A stretch of 64,000 bases of DNA from Agapetus fuscipes. Its lineage: Eukaryota; Arthropoda; Insecta; Trichoptera; Glossosomatidae. Of the stretch, positions 1 through 10,869 are shown in pieces (the stretch's first letter is position 1; each line of letters opens with the position of its first letter). The notes beneath the pieces are model-generated. The model did no database searches. It was given only the letters and a program-made list of their open reading frames with translations, and was not told the origin of the DNA. Location: NCBI GenBank assembly GCA_951799405.1, contig OX637342.1:16229298-16293297 (forward strand), in the 5' to 3' direction. Both the position numbers and the translations under genes were made by a program.

Positions 1-135
1 AGAGCCGTCGGTAATTGTTTTGGTTCGCAATAAGTAGACATTTTTTGGATGGCGCAGGGTTGGTGGGAGGGGATAGAGGGTTGGGGGCCCCCGACTTTCC
101 CCGCACCGGGCCCCCGTGGTCTTAATCCGGGCTTA
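1..135 (+). mobile_element. Right-end fragment of hAT-type element
   Basis: The stretch at about 85-132 (a C-rich run, then CCGCACCGGG and CTTAATCCGGGC) matches the right end of the complete element at 27782-28495 and the fragment ending at 35812. The left part lies outside the window. Confidence 0.45.
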
Positions 136-299
136 ACTACATGATCTTCAATTTATTTAAAAGCAAACCACTTTAAGTATTTTTACGATGCAAAATTTTG
201 TTATTAAAGCGTGCATAATAAGAGTCGGTTAGCGAAAATACATGCACTTTGACATATAAGCCCCATGACAAAAACAGTCATATCTACATTCAATTATTT

Positions 300-705
300 C
301 GGCGTTATAGCAGAGCGGACAAGGTGGCGGAAATTTGATTGGTAAATGTTTGAAATAAAACAGAGCCGGTTCAAATCCCAATACGCCCTCTTGATAATCT
401 CTATGACCCTTTATAGAGATTTTCTTGTACTATTAATTGCATAATTATTTGTCTGATTTTGTTATCTAATCTAATCTAATCTAAGCTGCAAAGATATATA
501 TCATTTAAGATTTATATTAAATGCATTCCCACAAGCAGATATGTATAATTCTGATTGATGATAATCTAATTGAGTTAACAAATGTTTAATTTAATTATTA
601 ATAAATAATTAATCAAAAAAAAAAATTAAAAGTTGATAGATGGTAGATGGTAGTGAAACCTGTTTCCGTCAAGGCAAAAATAGGTTAGGATTATGCATTC
701 CTATT
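300..705 (+). repeat. Family D SINE, tRNA-like head, interrupted
   Basis: Positions 303-408 resemble a degenerate class II tRNA gene: AGAGCGGACAAGGTGGCGG in the A-box area and GGTTCAAATCC as B box. The distal part (about 650-705, CCTGTTTCCGTC then GCATTCCTAT) recurs at 21643-21706, behind a similar tRNA-like head at 21463. A family C fragment is inserted at 459-549. It is a retroposon rather than a tRNA gene, because the acceptor stem is not maintained and the same body follows the head elsewhere. Confidence 0.5.
459..549 (-). repeat. Family C retroposon, 5'-truncated
   Basis: This is the 3' portion of family C in reverse orientation. It begins with TCTAATCTAATCTAAG, the tail side, and stops inside the unit. 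TCTGATT occurs on both sides (452-458 and 550-556), consistent with a target-site duplication. The 5' truncation plus the duplication fit target-primed reverse transcription. Confidence 0.6.
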
Positions 706-985
706 CACGAATTTATTTTTAATCAACGTAAACGAAAAATATTTAGTATTAGAGCCGTCAAGCGTGCCAAAAGCAGTACGTCTAAGGCGTAATCTTCATA
801 GAAACGAGGTGTTTTTATAATCAGTTTCCAGGCAACCGTCAAGGAAAACTGTCAAAAAGAAATCGCATATTTTCTATGACTCTTTTTTAACGTATGACGC
901 TTGATAAATGTCTCATGTATTTATTGCATACCTATCACCGTGTTTCATGGCACGTGTATTACAACGGGAAGAAACCGAAATACGT

Positions 986-1160
986 CTTTTTTTTTTTAAG
1001 AAATCCTGTGCGGGAGACTCCCTAGATTCTAGAGACGCTAGGGGTCTATGACACTTGTTGTCGTGCCGCATAGGTGTACGAGCTTGGTCGTCGCTACAAA
1101 GCGCCAATACTCAAGCAAGACCCAGTTGCTGCAAGGCTGGATGGACCTTTTAGTGACCTT
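986..1160 (-). repeat. Family B SINE, 3' half
   Basis: Starting at a T-run, this is the reverse complement of the B tail (GTGTCATAGACCCCTAG, then GGGAGTCTCCCGCACAGGA, then poly-A). The tRNA-like head is missing. It abuts a LINE fragment at about 1161. Confidence 0.7.
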
Positions 1161-1425
1161 CTTCTTCTTCTTTTTGTGCCACTTTTATCGAAGATCGGCG
1201 ATCATCATGGCTATTTTGACTTTAGATCCTGCGGCTCGAAACAGGGACTTGGTGCTTCTGCCGAACCACTGTCGCAGGTTTTTCAGCCACGATGTCCTTC
1301 GGCGTCCCTGAGATCTTCTCCCCTCAATCTTACCCTGAATGATAAGATGAAGGAGACGGTACTTCTCATTTCTCATAATGTGACCGAAGTACATAAGCTT
1401 TCTATGCTTAATGGTAGGCAGGAAC
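1161..1425 (-). pseudogene. Non-LTR retrotransposon RT C-terminal remnant
   Basis: The minus strand reads YFGHIMRNEKYRLLHLIIQG, then a basic GRRSQGRRRTSWLKNLRQW block, from about 1394 to 1185. This is the usual C-terminal end of endonuclease-reverse transcriptase LINE ORFs. The GAA-rich run next to 1160 would be its 3' tail. It lacks the catalytic RT domain and so is a 5'-truncated dead copy. Confidence 0.65.
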
Positions 1426-2220
1426 TCCTTTTTATTGACCGGTCTTTGGTAAAGGCTTTAAGAATTTTATTTTACTTATATCTTTCATACCGATCGATGT
1501 TCTTACTAGTATTTTTTTACTTACCAAAAAAACATAAATCTCCATTCAACTAGTATTTCAATAACCTGTTGAAGTAAATAAATAATAAATTGAAAAATCA
1601 TTTCAGTTTAAGTTATTTATTTGAGAATTTTACTTAATGTTTCGAAATTTTGACAACACGAGAAACCTCGTTTTAAATCTCTATTATAAAACAATTATCT
1701 TTAAACTCAACCACAGCGTATACCAACAAATATATTAAAACTAAAAAAACACCTCTAGTAAGTATTTTAGCTTACATATATTTTTGGTGAATCACTATGG
1801 ATGAGTTTTATCGTAATTTGTTATGGTTGAAATAGATTTAGATCGCCGTTGACCTTCCTGTTCAAATAAATATTTATTAAGATGCTTTGTGGTTTTATAT
1901 CAAACACTGTGACCTTAAAACACACAAAGATTCATGATTGTTTTGAACTATTTTTTTTACATTCGAGTCGTCCATCTCGTAACGCACCTTTGTGAGTTGT
2001 GAAATCAAAGACCTTTGTTATTTATTACCAGTAATACATCGGAAGAATTTTATCAGCTATGGCCATAAAATTTTACATCTTTGTAAAGAGATGAGTGTTT
2101 TGAAAGTTTACACTGGATATTACTTCCAATGAATTGAATGAAAATTTTGATTATGAATTCGTGGGAAAAATCATTTTTTTTTAAAGGTTTTTTAATTCAT
2201 AATATTTGTTAATTATTCTT
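1426..2220. other. AT-rich DNA, no gene seen
   Basis: No open frame with recognisable protein similarity and no clear terminal repeats were found here. Confidence 0.5.
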
Positions 2221-2485
2221 CCCTGACTTATGGGTTGGTATGAGGCTGACCACCCATACTGTAAGAAATTATTAACTTTGACAACGTCACCTCTGTTTCA
2301 GGGAAGGTCGTCAAAAGTTGCACGGGTTGTGTTCATTTGAGATTTGAATTTTAATTAGTAAGTACACATTCAGCATTTGTAATCGCTTACTTTCCCGTGT
2401 TTGTTTGTGGGCATGCATTTAATATGAATTTATATGATAATATATCTTTACAACTTAGATTATAGATTAGATATAATAATTTAGC
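2221..2485 (+). repeat. Family C retroposon
   Basis: Runs from CCTGACTTATGGGTTGGTAT to AACTTAGATTATAGATTAGA. Near full-length but diverged copy. Confidence 0.75.
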
Positions 2486-2518
2486 AACAATAATGTGAGT
2501 GCTGAAATTTCAACCAAT

Positions 2519-2752
2519 TTTGTTGGTTGTCGCTATAGAAAGTCAACCATTCAAGACCCACTAGCTTTACGTAAGGCTGGGTGGACCTTCGGTGATCGGT
2601 CTTTGCTAAAGTACCTAAATAAAAAAAAATTAACCCAGAAAAGAGCATCTTTTGAAAAAAAAAATGTATTTTTATGTGCTCCGCCAAGAATTAAACCCAC
2701 GAACTTACAATTACAAATCCGTAACATTAACCATTAGACTACGGTCTAGGAT
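2519..2752 (-). repeat. Family B SINE, diverged
   Basis: The reverse complement has the B head (ACCGTAGTCTAATGGTTAA-type A box, diverged B box) and the body with the CAGCCTTACG/GGTCTTG region. It ends before the tail. Confidence 0.65.
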
Positions 2753-2761
2753 GTTTCTTCT

Positions 2762-3160
2762 TCTTCTTTTTATACAGCCATCTCCATCCACTGCTGGACA
2801 TAGGCCTCCCCCATATCTCTCCATCCATCTCTGTCTTGCGCTTTTTGAATCCAGTCCCCAGCAAGCCTTCTTATATCATCCGACCATCTCGTGGGAGGTC
2901 TCCCTCTGCTTCTCTCATCTTCCCGAGGTTTACACTCTACCAATCTCTTCGTCCATCTCTGGTCGGTGGTTCTAGAAACATGCCCCGCAAAGGACCATTT
3001 TAGTTTTGCCACTCTGACTACGACATCGGTTACTCCTGACCTTACCGTAGCTCTGTGTTCCTTATTCTGTCGGAGAGTCTTACATGTAGCTTGGATGTTT
3101 ATGACTATCTATAAAGTTCATTCATCGTCTGTCTTTTGCTGTGTACATGAGATCTAAAAC
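2762..3160 (-). pseudogene. LINE RT C-terminal remnant
   Basis: The minus strand reads KLKWSFAGHVSRTTDQRWTK, then RSRGRPPTRWSDDIRR and KAQDRDGWRDMGEAYVQQW, ending at a stop near 2770 and a GAA-type tail. This block is characteristic of the end of RTE/BovB-like endonuclease-RT proteins in insects. Upstream (to about 3160) another 30 or so codons read on in frame. The RT catalytic core is absent, so it is a 5'-truncated copy. Confidence 0.8.
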
Positions 3161-3842
3161 AGTGTTGATTCCTGTCCTTGGTCTCAAGATAAAGTGCTAT
3201 TCGCAAAGGTAATAATTGCGTTGCCAAATTTTGGAGTAACTAGATTTTTATTTGAATTTTACGGCGACTTTCTGCAATCGCCTATTAGAACGAATTCCCT
3301 CAAAAATAAGGTCAAAATAATTACAACGAAAATTGGCGAAAATTCGCATGACTCGAAATGATTTGCCCGCCAAAAGTCTGTTTGCAATGTAGATCAATCT
3401 AAGGCAAATTATCACGGACGAAACAATGGCGTTTCATTATGTTTTGTATATTGTACGGGCACGTTCCATTTGAAGTACAATAAAGAAGAAAATACAACGT
3501 GGATGCTTGTGTATTTCCCAATTGTGGGCAAAATAAATTAAACTCGCTAAAACGTTGAAATCCGATACACGAAAATCTGACAGGTTGGGAAACTGTAACA
3601 AATCATTGCAGGAGTACCAACTTGGATTGATTGAGATTCAAAAATATATTATATGGAGTAAATTATACGTACCTGCAATTATTTTTTTAGCACGCGGTCA
3701 AGGGTAATTTAGTATTATTCATCATCGGATAAAAATGTACTAGTGTGTATATTATTTTCCTCACTATTGCTAGAGTGAAGAAAATGGCTTTCCTTTAAAA
3801 AATCATATCATCAAACCTTTATCCCTTCATCATATTAAGGAA
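3161..3842. other. AT-rich DNA, no gene seen
   Basis: No supported coding or structured feature. Confidence 0.4.
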
Positions 3843-3985
3843 CGGTATTTTCAACGTTAGCATATATGTGACTTTGAACTGATAAAAAAAACTATCCACA
3901 CGATTGTCTTATGAAAGGACGCACTTATGTGCGTCCTTTCCACTCAATATAAAGCCGTCATAATAACGCTGAAAATATCGTGCAT
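3843..3985. mobile_element. Foldback/MITE-like element with perfect hairpin
   Basis: The outer arms are roughly inverted (GGTATTTTCAACGTTAGCAT at the left; the complement of GATATTTTCAGCGTTATTAT at the right). Inside, 3913-3940 is a perfect 12-bp stem (GAAAGGACGCAC / GTGCGTCCTTTC) with a TTAT loop. Related outer arms occur at 44361-45155. Confidence 0.55.
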
Positions 3986-4841
3986 TTCTAGCAATAATTA
4001 GATAAAAATAATTTATTCATGTTTCTTTATTGTTCAGATTAAAGGTTAAATGATATTAAAGTTCTTGATTTCTGCTTTTTTGCTTCACATTTTTTATTCA
4101 CCAGGTTTTTATGTCATTTGATTTTTGATAAAAAATATATTGATGTCATATATCGTAACAGATGCACAAATGGTTCAACGCTTATTTTTTTATAATTCAA
4201 AACGTGACACTTAATCAGGTTAACAAAAAGCATTCGACGTGGAAAATTCATACTCTATAAAATCTTTCTACTCGCTATATCCGCGTAAAATTCGCTAATG
4301 CCTTTTTGTTATAAACATAAAAATATATTATATACACACATAAATAGACCTAGCCTAATATCCGGAAAATTAAATTGTATTTTTAAAAAGATCTCCGGTA
4401 TTGTCATCAAAATGTAATCAAATAAATAAGATAATAAACATTAATAAAAGTTTTTATAATAGAGAAACTAAGTCACTTTTTTTTGTTGCAGAAATAATCC
4501 ATTTTACACGTAATCGTATAGTATTCAACTTTACGTTTAAACTCTAAACTATTGTGTTCAATAAAATATTTTCATGAAACTAAAACGCTGACTAGAGGTT
4601 CTGTTGTAGTTTTTATATATTTTTTTTGTGAACGCTTTGGTTGATAATAAAGTTATGTTTTATAATTGACGTAAAATAAAGCGAAATCCTTGGTCCGTAA
4701 CGAGTGAATGTTCTACGAATTATTAATCTGTTTGTTTGAATTTTGAAATGAAAATGTTTGATTTGCTTTCGCTTTCGATTAAGAATGAAAAGTATGCACC
4801 GTGCATAATGAATTATACATTAGATCTTTAATGTATAAAAT
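3986..4841. other. AT-rich DNA, no gene seen
   Basis: No supported feature. Confidence 0.4.
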
Positions 4842-4869
4842 ACGTTGCAATGATATATCTATTTATCTA

Positions 4870-5325
4870 TCTTCTACATTATAAAAAGCGAGAGCCTCGC
4901 CAAAAAAAAAAAATGCTAGTTAATACAGATAAAATTCAAGAACTACTGAACAAATGCACATCAAATTCACAACAAATATTATTTGAAACCTCAGATGTGT
5001 TCTCTCATCATCAAAAGTTTTAAAAAATGGATTAGGACATCATTTTATATGTAAAAAACTGAATCGCATGAAACCAAACATAAGTACAGGGTCTCAAAAA
5101 TGATCGGCAAATTTTCCATGAAAATTAAATAAATTAAAAGAAAGGATTCAAAATATTAAAAACATGGAAAGAGCCCAATTTATACCACTAAAATTTATCA
5201 AATTCCTTTTTAAAGCATTCAATAAAAATGAAGAATGAATTGAGAAAAAATCATGGCGCAGTCAGACTAAAAACCACCCGAAGGGCCTATCAATCAACCA
5301 TTCGACAGCATTGTCGGTCTGCTAG
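4870..5325 (+). mobile_element. Candidate non-autonomous Helitron
   Basis: It starts TCTTCTACATTATAAAAAGC after an A. It ends CGACAGCATTGTCGGTCTG-CTAG before a T, with a short hairpin (GACA/TGTC) just upstream of the CTAG. Helitrons insert between A and T, begin with TC and end in CTRR behind a hairpin. The last 70 bp are shared with another end at 31742 (minus strand). It sits inside a family C copy. No Rep/helicase coding is present. Confidence 0.6.
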
Positions 5326-5552
5326 TTAACATATAAGATTCATATTAAATGCATGCCAAAAAGCATACCCATGCTAGTTCACGCTAAAACATACTGAATG
5401 GGTTCTTACAAAATACAAAACCCAATTCTCAAATGAACAGACACCCTTCAACTTTTGATGAACTTCCTTGAAACAGAGGTGACATTGGAAAAGTGAACCA
5501 CTTTTTACAGTTTGGGTAATCAGCCGCATACTAACCTATAAGTCAACGAAAT
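5326..5552 (-). repeat. Family C retroposon, split by the Helitron
   Basis: Reverse-oriented C unit from ATTAAATGCATGCC to ACCTATAAGTCAACGA. The missing tail side (GTTGCAATGATATAT) appears at about 4845-4869, left of the candidate Helitron, so the two pieces probably form one interrupted copy. Confidence 0.6.
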
Positions 5553-5570
5553 TAACAACTTCGAAAATTT

Positions 5571-5700
5571 GATTGTAATCCTACCTGAAGATGACCATAT
5601 ATGTAGGTCGAAAACGTTTGTAGATTGTAATTCAAATCAAATCGATATAGGTACCTAGTGTGTGAAAATAAAACAGTGTTTTAATGAAAAAATTGTGTTT
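5571..5700 (+). repeat. Element with hammerhead-like core
   Basis: CTGAAGA (5585-5591), a GACC/GGTC stem (5593-5596 with 5606-5609) and GAAA (5610-5613), followed by ACGTT and a downstream ACAGTGTTTT terminus. The same module recurs at least four more times in this window with different but complementary stems. See the separate finding. Confidence 0.5.
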
Positions 5701-6139
5701 TTTTAAAAAAAACATATATCAATCGAAAATTCAGTTTGAACAAATATTTAAGTATATTGATAAAAAATAAATTATAGATGTTTGAATTAAACTAAAACAT
5801 TGTTTACATTTTGTTTCCGTTGGAATATGCTGATTTGATCAAGATGTTATTTACTTGGTAGCAGACAGGTGGACAGCTCTCATCCGCCTTTTTATGAGGT
5901 AACACCAATTTGTAAATGAGTATATCCATATGTACCTAACATTCCGATGCAACTGATGTTTCCGAAAAGTAGCTCAACAATTTTCCGGGTCAGTAAACTT
6001 GGGATCTAGGTGGAGTATATTCTGCTTTCGAGTGGAGTGTATTTTTTTGCAATACTTTGTTTCGTATTTTATGGTATATTTTTGTTTTTATGTTGTTCAT
6101 TGTAAAATGCATACCATTTTTTTGTTTATTTACTAATAA
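5701..6139. other. AT-rich DNA, no gene seen
   Basis: Nothing supportable beyond simple AT-richness. Confidence 0.4.
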
Positions 6140-6420
6140 TTTGGTATGAAGCTAACAACCCGTTCTGTAAATTTGATACACTTCTGTCAATATCTCCCAA
6201 CGCCGAGAATGTCGGCTTTAGTTGCAGGTCTTATGTTCATTTCAGATTTGGGTTTTTTTTTTGTAAGTACGCATGCGGCATTTGTAAGCGTGAACTTATA
6301 CACACGTGTCTGCTTGTGGGCATACATAAAACGAATCTTAGATGATAATGTATGTATTTATGTTAGAAAAAAAGTTAGATTTAAATAGATCATAGATTAC
6401 GGACCCCTGTCACGTTTAGA
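6140..6420 (+). repeat. Family C retroposon, diverged
   Basis: GGTATGAAGCTAACAACCC start and the CTGCTTGTGGGCATACAT block are recognisable. The short open frame across it is the chance frame that several C copies share. Confidence 0.65.
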
Positions 6421-6597
6421 GTCGGCATCAGTTAATAATAATGAATTTTAGATGTTTTTAAAAATCTTTGCAACTTAGATTAAAGATTGCCGTTTTGTGA
6501 ATTCCCTGCAAGGGAACTGCAGAACCATGGCATCTCCTGAGCAGACACACATTTTTTTCAATTAAAAACATTTGCACTATTTCACTTTTTGGAAGAA

Positions 6598-6700
6598 TGG
6601 CGCGAACCTACATGTGTCTGTCTGTGGGCATGCATTTAATATGAGCCTTAAATGTTAACATATCTTTGCAGCTTAGATTATAGATAGATATAGATATAGA
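6598..6700 (+). repeat. Family C retroposon, 3' end only
   Basis: Contains GTCTGTGGGCATGCATTTAA and GCAGCTTAGATTATAGATAG; 5'-truncated. Confidence 0.65.
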
Positions 6701-7013
6701 CGATCCTAATATGAGAACAACTTTTCCTGTTTATTTTCAACATCTTTATTTTCCTCAAGTTGCGACTAGGATGATTTTTATGTTGAAAGTGAAGACTGAT
6801 AAGAAGCATATTTTCCATATGTTTATTGTCACGACCAAAAGCCAAAAGTCACTCAAGTCATGACTTACACACTGGCGAGTCATGACTCATGACCTCAAAA
6901 GCCCGTAAATCTGATGGAATGATATCGGTCATCAGAAACCATGACATGAATACCATGTCTGGAAAGAAAGGCGCACGAGAGGGATTAAAAAATGGTGATG
7001 ATGATGATGATGC

Positions 7014-7285
7014 GACCGGTCCGTAGTCTAGTGGTAACGCACTTGTAAATGGAAGGTCTTGGGTTTGAATCCCAACGGAGCACAATAAATTTATCATTTA
7101 TATTTTCAAATACCTATGCTCTTCGTTGTGTTGAAAAATTTATACTTCTTTACCAAAGACCGGCCACCAAAGCTCCATCCAGCTTTACAGCAACTGTGTT
7201 TCGTTTGAGAATTGGCGCTTTCTATAGCGACGACCAAGCTTGCTCTTCAGCTGTGATTCACACAAAAATAGCGCTCACCAAATAA
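7014..7285 (+). repeat. Family B SINE
   Basis: Starts GACCGGTCCGTAGTCTAGTG with the tRNA-like A box, then GGTTTGAATCCC as B box, followed by the B body to about 7262. A GAT-trinucleotide run precedes it (about 6993-7011). Confidence 0.75.
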
Positions 7286-8008
7286 ATAATCCTTCTATGC
7301 CTATAATGGGGGTGATTTTTTACAAACTTAATTTCGCGATATTGACCAACCTCGTTGAATGACTTTCAAGCAGTAAAACCCATTTATTTTTACACGTAAG
7401 GGAGCGAGTCGTACACTTAATATTTCACTTTAAAGCGGAGGTTTCCCTGCTCTCCAGGAAGTATGCTCTCATCGTTTTTTGTAAAAACTGAGTAAGCCTT
7501 GCTGGTATTTGGATTCAGTTTAAAAGAGGATATCAAAATCTTAAATCATGTCTGATGGCCCTTCAGTGAGAATTGAGCCCTAGCCTACTGGTTTTGAAGC
7601 CAGCCGTTAAATGCAACACTGCGCTTCAAATACCTAATTTTTAAATCTGGTTTTTTTGGTTCACCTTCGTATAATGCAATTTCTTTTAAATACGGACGAA
7701 CGTCACACTTGTACGTGATTATAGGGACCTCTGCAACCAATAACAAAATACTGCCTTTTTTGTAGAAACCCAGCCGTGTGACGTCGAACTTTCATGTCTA
7801 TGGAGTCCATCAAGAATACAGTAGTGTTAGATAAAAAAAAGTAGCCTTGAAAGAATGTGTTTCATAATGCTTTGTGCTGCATGTGAGGAGCAACTGGTAT
7901 TTGTTTTAAAGTTCATGTTGGGCATTATTGTAATATCAAATATAATGTTGCCGTTATAAAAAATGATCGATTGTAATTATTCATAAAAAAAATATATAAC
8001 TATGTTAA
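7286..8008. other. No gene seen; short dispersed repeat near 7690-7800
   Basis: The segment with CAACCAATAACAAAATA and CAGCCGTGTGACGTC resembles stretches near 46800-46900 and 47010-47040. No coding signal. Confidence 0.4.
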
Positions 8009-8256
8009 ATCTATAATCTAAGTTGCAAGGATATATTTATTCAAAGCTCTCAGATGTATGCCCACAAACAAACACGTGTAGTTCGCGCTTACAAATGCTG
8101 ATTGTGTACTTACAAATAATATCCAAACCTCAAATGAACATAAGCCATGCAATTCTTGCCGACATTCCCTGAAACAGGGGTGACATTGGCAAAGTGAACC
8201 ATTTTTTACAGTGTGGGTGGTCAGCCTCATACCAACCTATAACTCTATAAGTCAAG
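8009..8256 (-). repeat. Family C retroposon, near full length
   Basis: Runs from CTATAATCTAAGTTGCAAGG to ACCTATAACTCTATAAGTCA; closely similar to copies at 15285, 34826 and 49855. Confidence 0.8.
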
Positions 8257-8312
8257 GAAAATGAGGTCCAAATATTCAAAATATCCCTCGGCAATGTGAC
8301 GTTGCCCATAGT
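8257..8312 (+). repeat. Dispersed repeat E, left part
   Basis: AATGAGGTCCAAATATTC through CCCTCGGCAATGTGACGT is matched in reverse complement at about 48410-48465. The right part resumes at about 8680, so the LINE at 8313-8665 appears to have inserted into it. Confidence 0.5.
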
Positions 8313-8665
8313 ATTTTTTTTTTAAGAAAGCCTATGCGGGAGACTCCCTAGATTCAAGAGACTTTAGGGGTCTATGACACTTTTTATAGTGCCGCAGAGG
8401 TGTTGGTGATGTGGCAGTTGTCCTTGTCCGGTTGCAGGGCCGTTAGCTGCACAGTGCTGTCGTGTGTGTTGCGAGGAAATGGTGATTGATATTGGATTTG
8501 AAAAGGGTGAGGTAAAATTGGGATGGAAACACAGATACCGGTAACTCATTCCATAAGCGGGCAGTTTGGCAAAGGAATGTGTCGTGAAAACACCAAGTTC
8601 TTATAGTTTTGATATCGACTGCAAATGGTTGAATGTGAGCCGTTCTACGAGTTGCCTTTGTTGTG
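8313..8665 (-). pseudogene. Jockey-like LINE, 3' end, sharing the SINE B tail
   Basis: The minus strand encodes a LINE ORF2 C-terminus: RTAHIQPFAVDIKTIRTW, then TARLWNELPVSVFPSQFY, then LFKSNINHHFLATHTTALCS and a stop. TARLWNELP is the hallmark of the Jockey/CR1 C-terminal region. The following 3' UTR (TGCGGCACTATAAAAAGTG, then CATAGACCCCTAAAGTCTC and an A-run) is the same sequence that forms the 3' tail of SINE B. The copy is 5'-truncated and lies in repeat E. Confidence 0.8.
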
Positions 8666-8800
8666 ACGAGATTCCCGATAATTCCCGATAATCTGGGATT
8701 TTTTGCTATCTTACAACATTAAGTGACCAGTCTACACACTATTTATTTAGGCGTTCAGATTTGGAAGTAATCCGGCCGAATGATAAGGTTAATTTTCGCG
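8666..8800 (+). repeat. Dispersed repeat E, right part
   Basis: TTCCCGATAATCTGGGA and CAGATTTGGAAGTAATCCGG have reverse-complement partners at about 48380 and 47915-47942. Confidence 0.5.
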
Positions 8801-9520
8801 CCTAATTCAATGTTCCGACATCATTGAGATTATAAAACTTAGTTGTATACTTGTAAGCATTAGTTGTTTGCATAGTTGTAGATAGGTGATATAAAAAATA
8901 ATATTGTGAGGTAAAAAATAATATTTGTCGATCATTTGTCAAGATAAAATATAAATACCCACATATGTATGATAATAATTGTAAATGACTTTTAATTACA
9001 ATTTACATTGAACATTGTATGTAGCCATTGTCTTACAGATTTTACATTTTAGTACACAATGTAATTCTGAAGTACCCATATACATACATACCTTATAGAC
9101 AATAAAACCTGACTTACATCAAAAATATTGCCAGCAATTTTTTTTACATTCTATCAAAAAACATTTATTATTACGAGCACTCAATTAAACAACTTGCAAT
9201 TTGTATTGAATTGAATTAAAAACCTTTTCAGAATGAGGAAAACGCAAAAAAATGGGAAATTTCGCAACCGAGATGATGAAAAGTAATTGCTTGAACTGCA
9301 TTGTCAAAGTTGTGTGGAATAAATAAAGTGGAAATGGAATAGAGTAGGTTTTATTCACACGAAAAAAATCATTGCCATTCTACAGTAAGAAAATTTGCAA
9401 CGCCACGCTATCTGCCATGATTGGCATATTTTTAGTTTTTATCAGATGAAGAACTCTTTTTCAACTAAAAAATTGCTTGATGATTTATTATATTCAAACA
9501 ATTTACTTGGGCTCAATTTA
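8801..9520. other. AT-rich DNA, no gene seen
   Basis: No supported feature. Confidence 0.4.
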
Positions 9521-9524
9521 ATAA

Positions 9525-9605
9525 AACCTTGTCCTGAAGATGCCTTATAGGCGAAAGTACAAGACAACAATAAAATTTAAAAAAATGAATTAAAACTGTG
9601 TTAAT
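9525..9605 (+). repeat. Element with hammerhead-like core
   Basis: CTGAAGA (9534-9540), GCC/GGC stem (9542-9544 with 9550-9552), GAAA (9553-9556). It has the same layout as the 5571 element but a different stem sequence. Confidence 0.45.
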
Positions 9606-9873
9606 TTATTTAATATATAATAATAAAACTATGATTAATTTATTCCACACCATTTATTTTAGGATTCACTCACGTTTGGTTCACAGTTAACTTTCGTACT
9701 ATCTCGTCAACGGCTCTGGTACTAGTCTGCCTATTTCTTTTTATAAGTATACAACGGTTACTTTGGCATATACCAGACCACGCTTGAATATTCTTACATA
9801 GAAACTTCGAGCGAACACTAGCACAACCATCCAGATACCTACATCTAGAGACGCACTCACACAAGTGAGTAAA

Positions 9874-9890
9874 ACACACACACACACACA
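9874..9890. repeat. (CA)n microsatellite
   Basis: Short uninterrupted CA run. Confidence 0.9.
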
Positions 9891-9969
9891 ATCATAAGTA
9901 AACGTACACAGACATACAATCACACATTCGTAACAATATTCAACACTTTTCATATCTTTAATTTTATAA

Positions 9970-10090
9970 TTTTTGGATGAATTAAAACAAAACACTGGTT
10001 ATTTCCAGTATAAAATTTATTTAAAAAGTTTAAAATCTTTAAACAAATTACACTAACGTTTTCAACCTAGTAGGTCATCATCAGCTTTTC
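9970..10090 (-). repeat. Element with hammerhead-like core
   Basis: The reverse complement reads CTGATGA, a GACCT/AGGTT stem, GAAA and ACGTT (10084 down to about 10054). Its AACACTG terminus lies near 9990. Confidence 0.5.
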
Positions 10091-10869
10091 ATTTCTGTTT
10101 TTCCAAGGTTTTTAATTTTTTTATCTCTTTTTCTTTCGAGTAAACGTTTCTGTTGGAGGATTTTTCTGTAAAAAATACAAATGTCCGAGATGGGAAGACT
10201 TAAATAAAACTCGTAATATGTACAAAAGATGTATTTCTTTTTTCAAAAGCTAAATTTTGTAGTATGGTGAAAATGAAACGATTTGGCTGTATTTATCTAA
10301 AAAAATGTTACGGTATAAAAAGCATCTCGAAGGATAATTTAAGGAAAACTTAAAAACCCTTTTTATTTGTCCCATTTTTTACAGTTTTTTACTTATATTT
10401 CACAAATTTGTCACTTCTAAATTGATTGAAATTCAGATAGAAACACGCCCATCAGGTCAGCTAGTAAACAATAAGAAAAACGTCATTGAATCACCAACTT
10501 AAGTCCTCATAAGAGAATTTAGACTGAGATATTTTCATAGTTTATTGGCAATCAGCATTTGAGGACCTCAGTATTCAAGCGCCTTGCATGCCAGTTGGTT
10601 TTCCCACAGTTTTTAGAGTTTATTGATTCCCCATTGCAACACGCACCTTTTGTCTCCGCTGTTCGATTCACAATAAGACAAAGCTCGGCTCGTGTCGGCT
10701 GTTTAATTGCTCGTGAAATTATTAATGCACAGAATGCTTGCAGATTATCGTAAAATAACAGTTTAGCCTCAATATGCGTACCTAATCCGTCCCATTTTTA
10801 GATGATTGTTTTAAACCATTTTGAAAACAAAGGCTTTCAAGTTTGATTGATATTTTCCAAAAAAAAGTC

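Noticed and set aside
8018..8230. Repeated 60-90-codon frames starting MRLTTHTVKNGSLCQCHP (8018, 34849, 39479, 41901)
   Set aside because: They occur only inside family C copies and vary as the repeat decays. In the linked LINE they lie in the 3' UTR, downstream of the stop.
10200..10464. Possible third Helitron ending GGTCAGCTAG
   Set aside because: The end resembles 40433 only loosely, has no clear hairpin and no defined 5' end.
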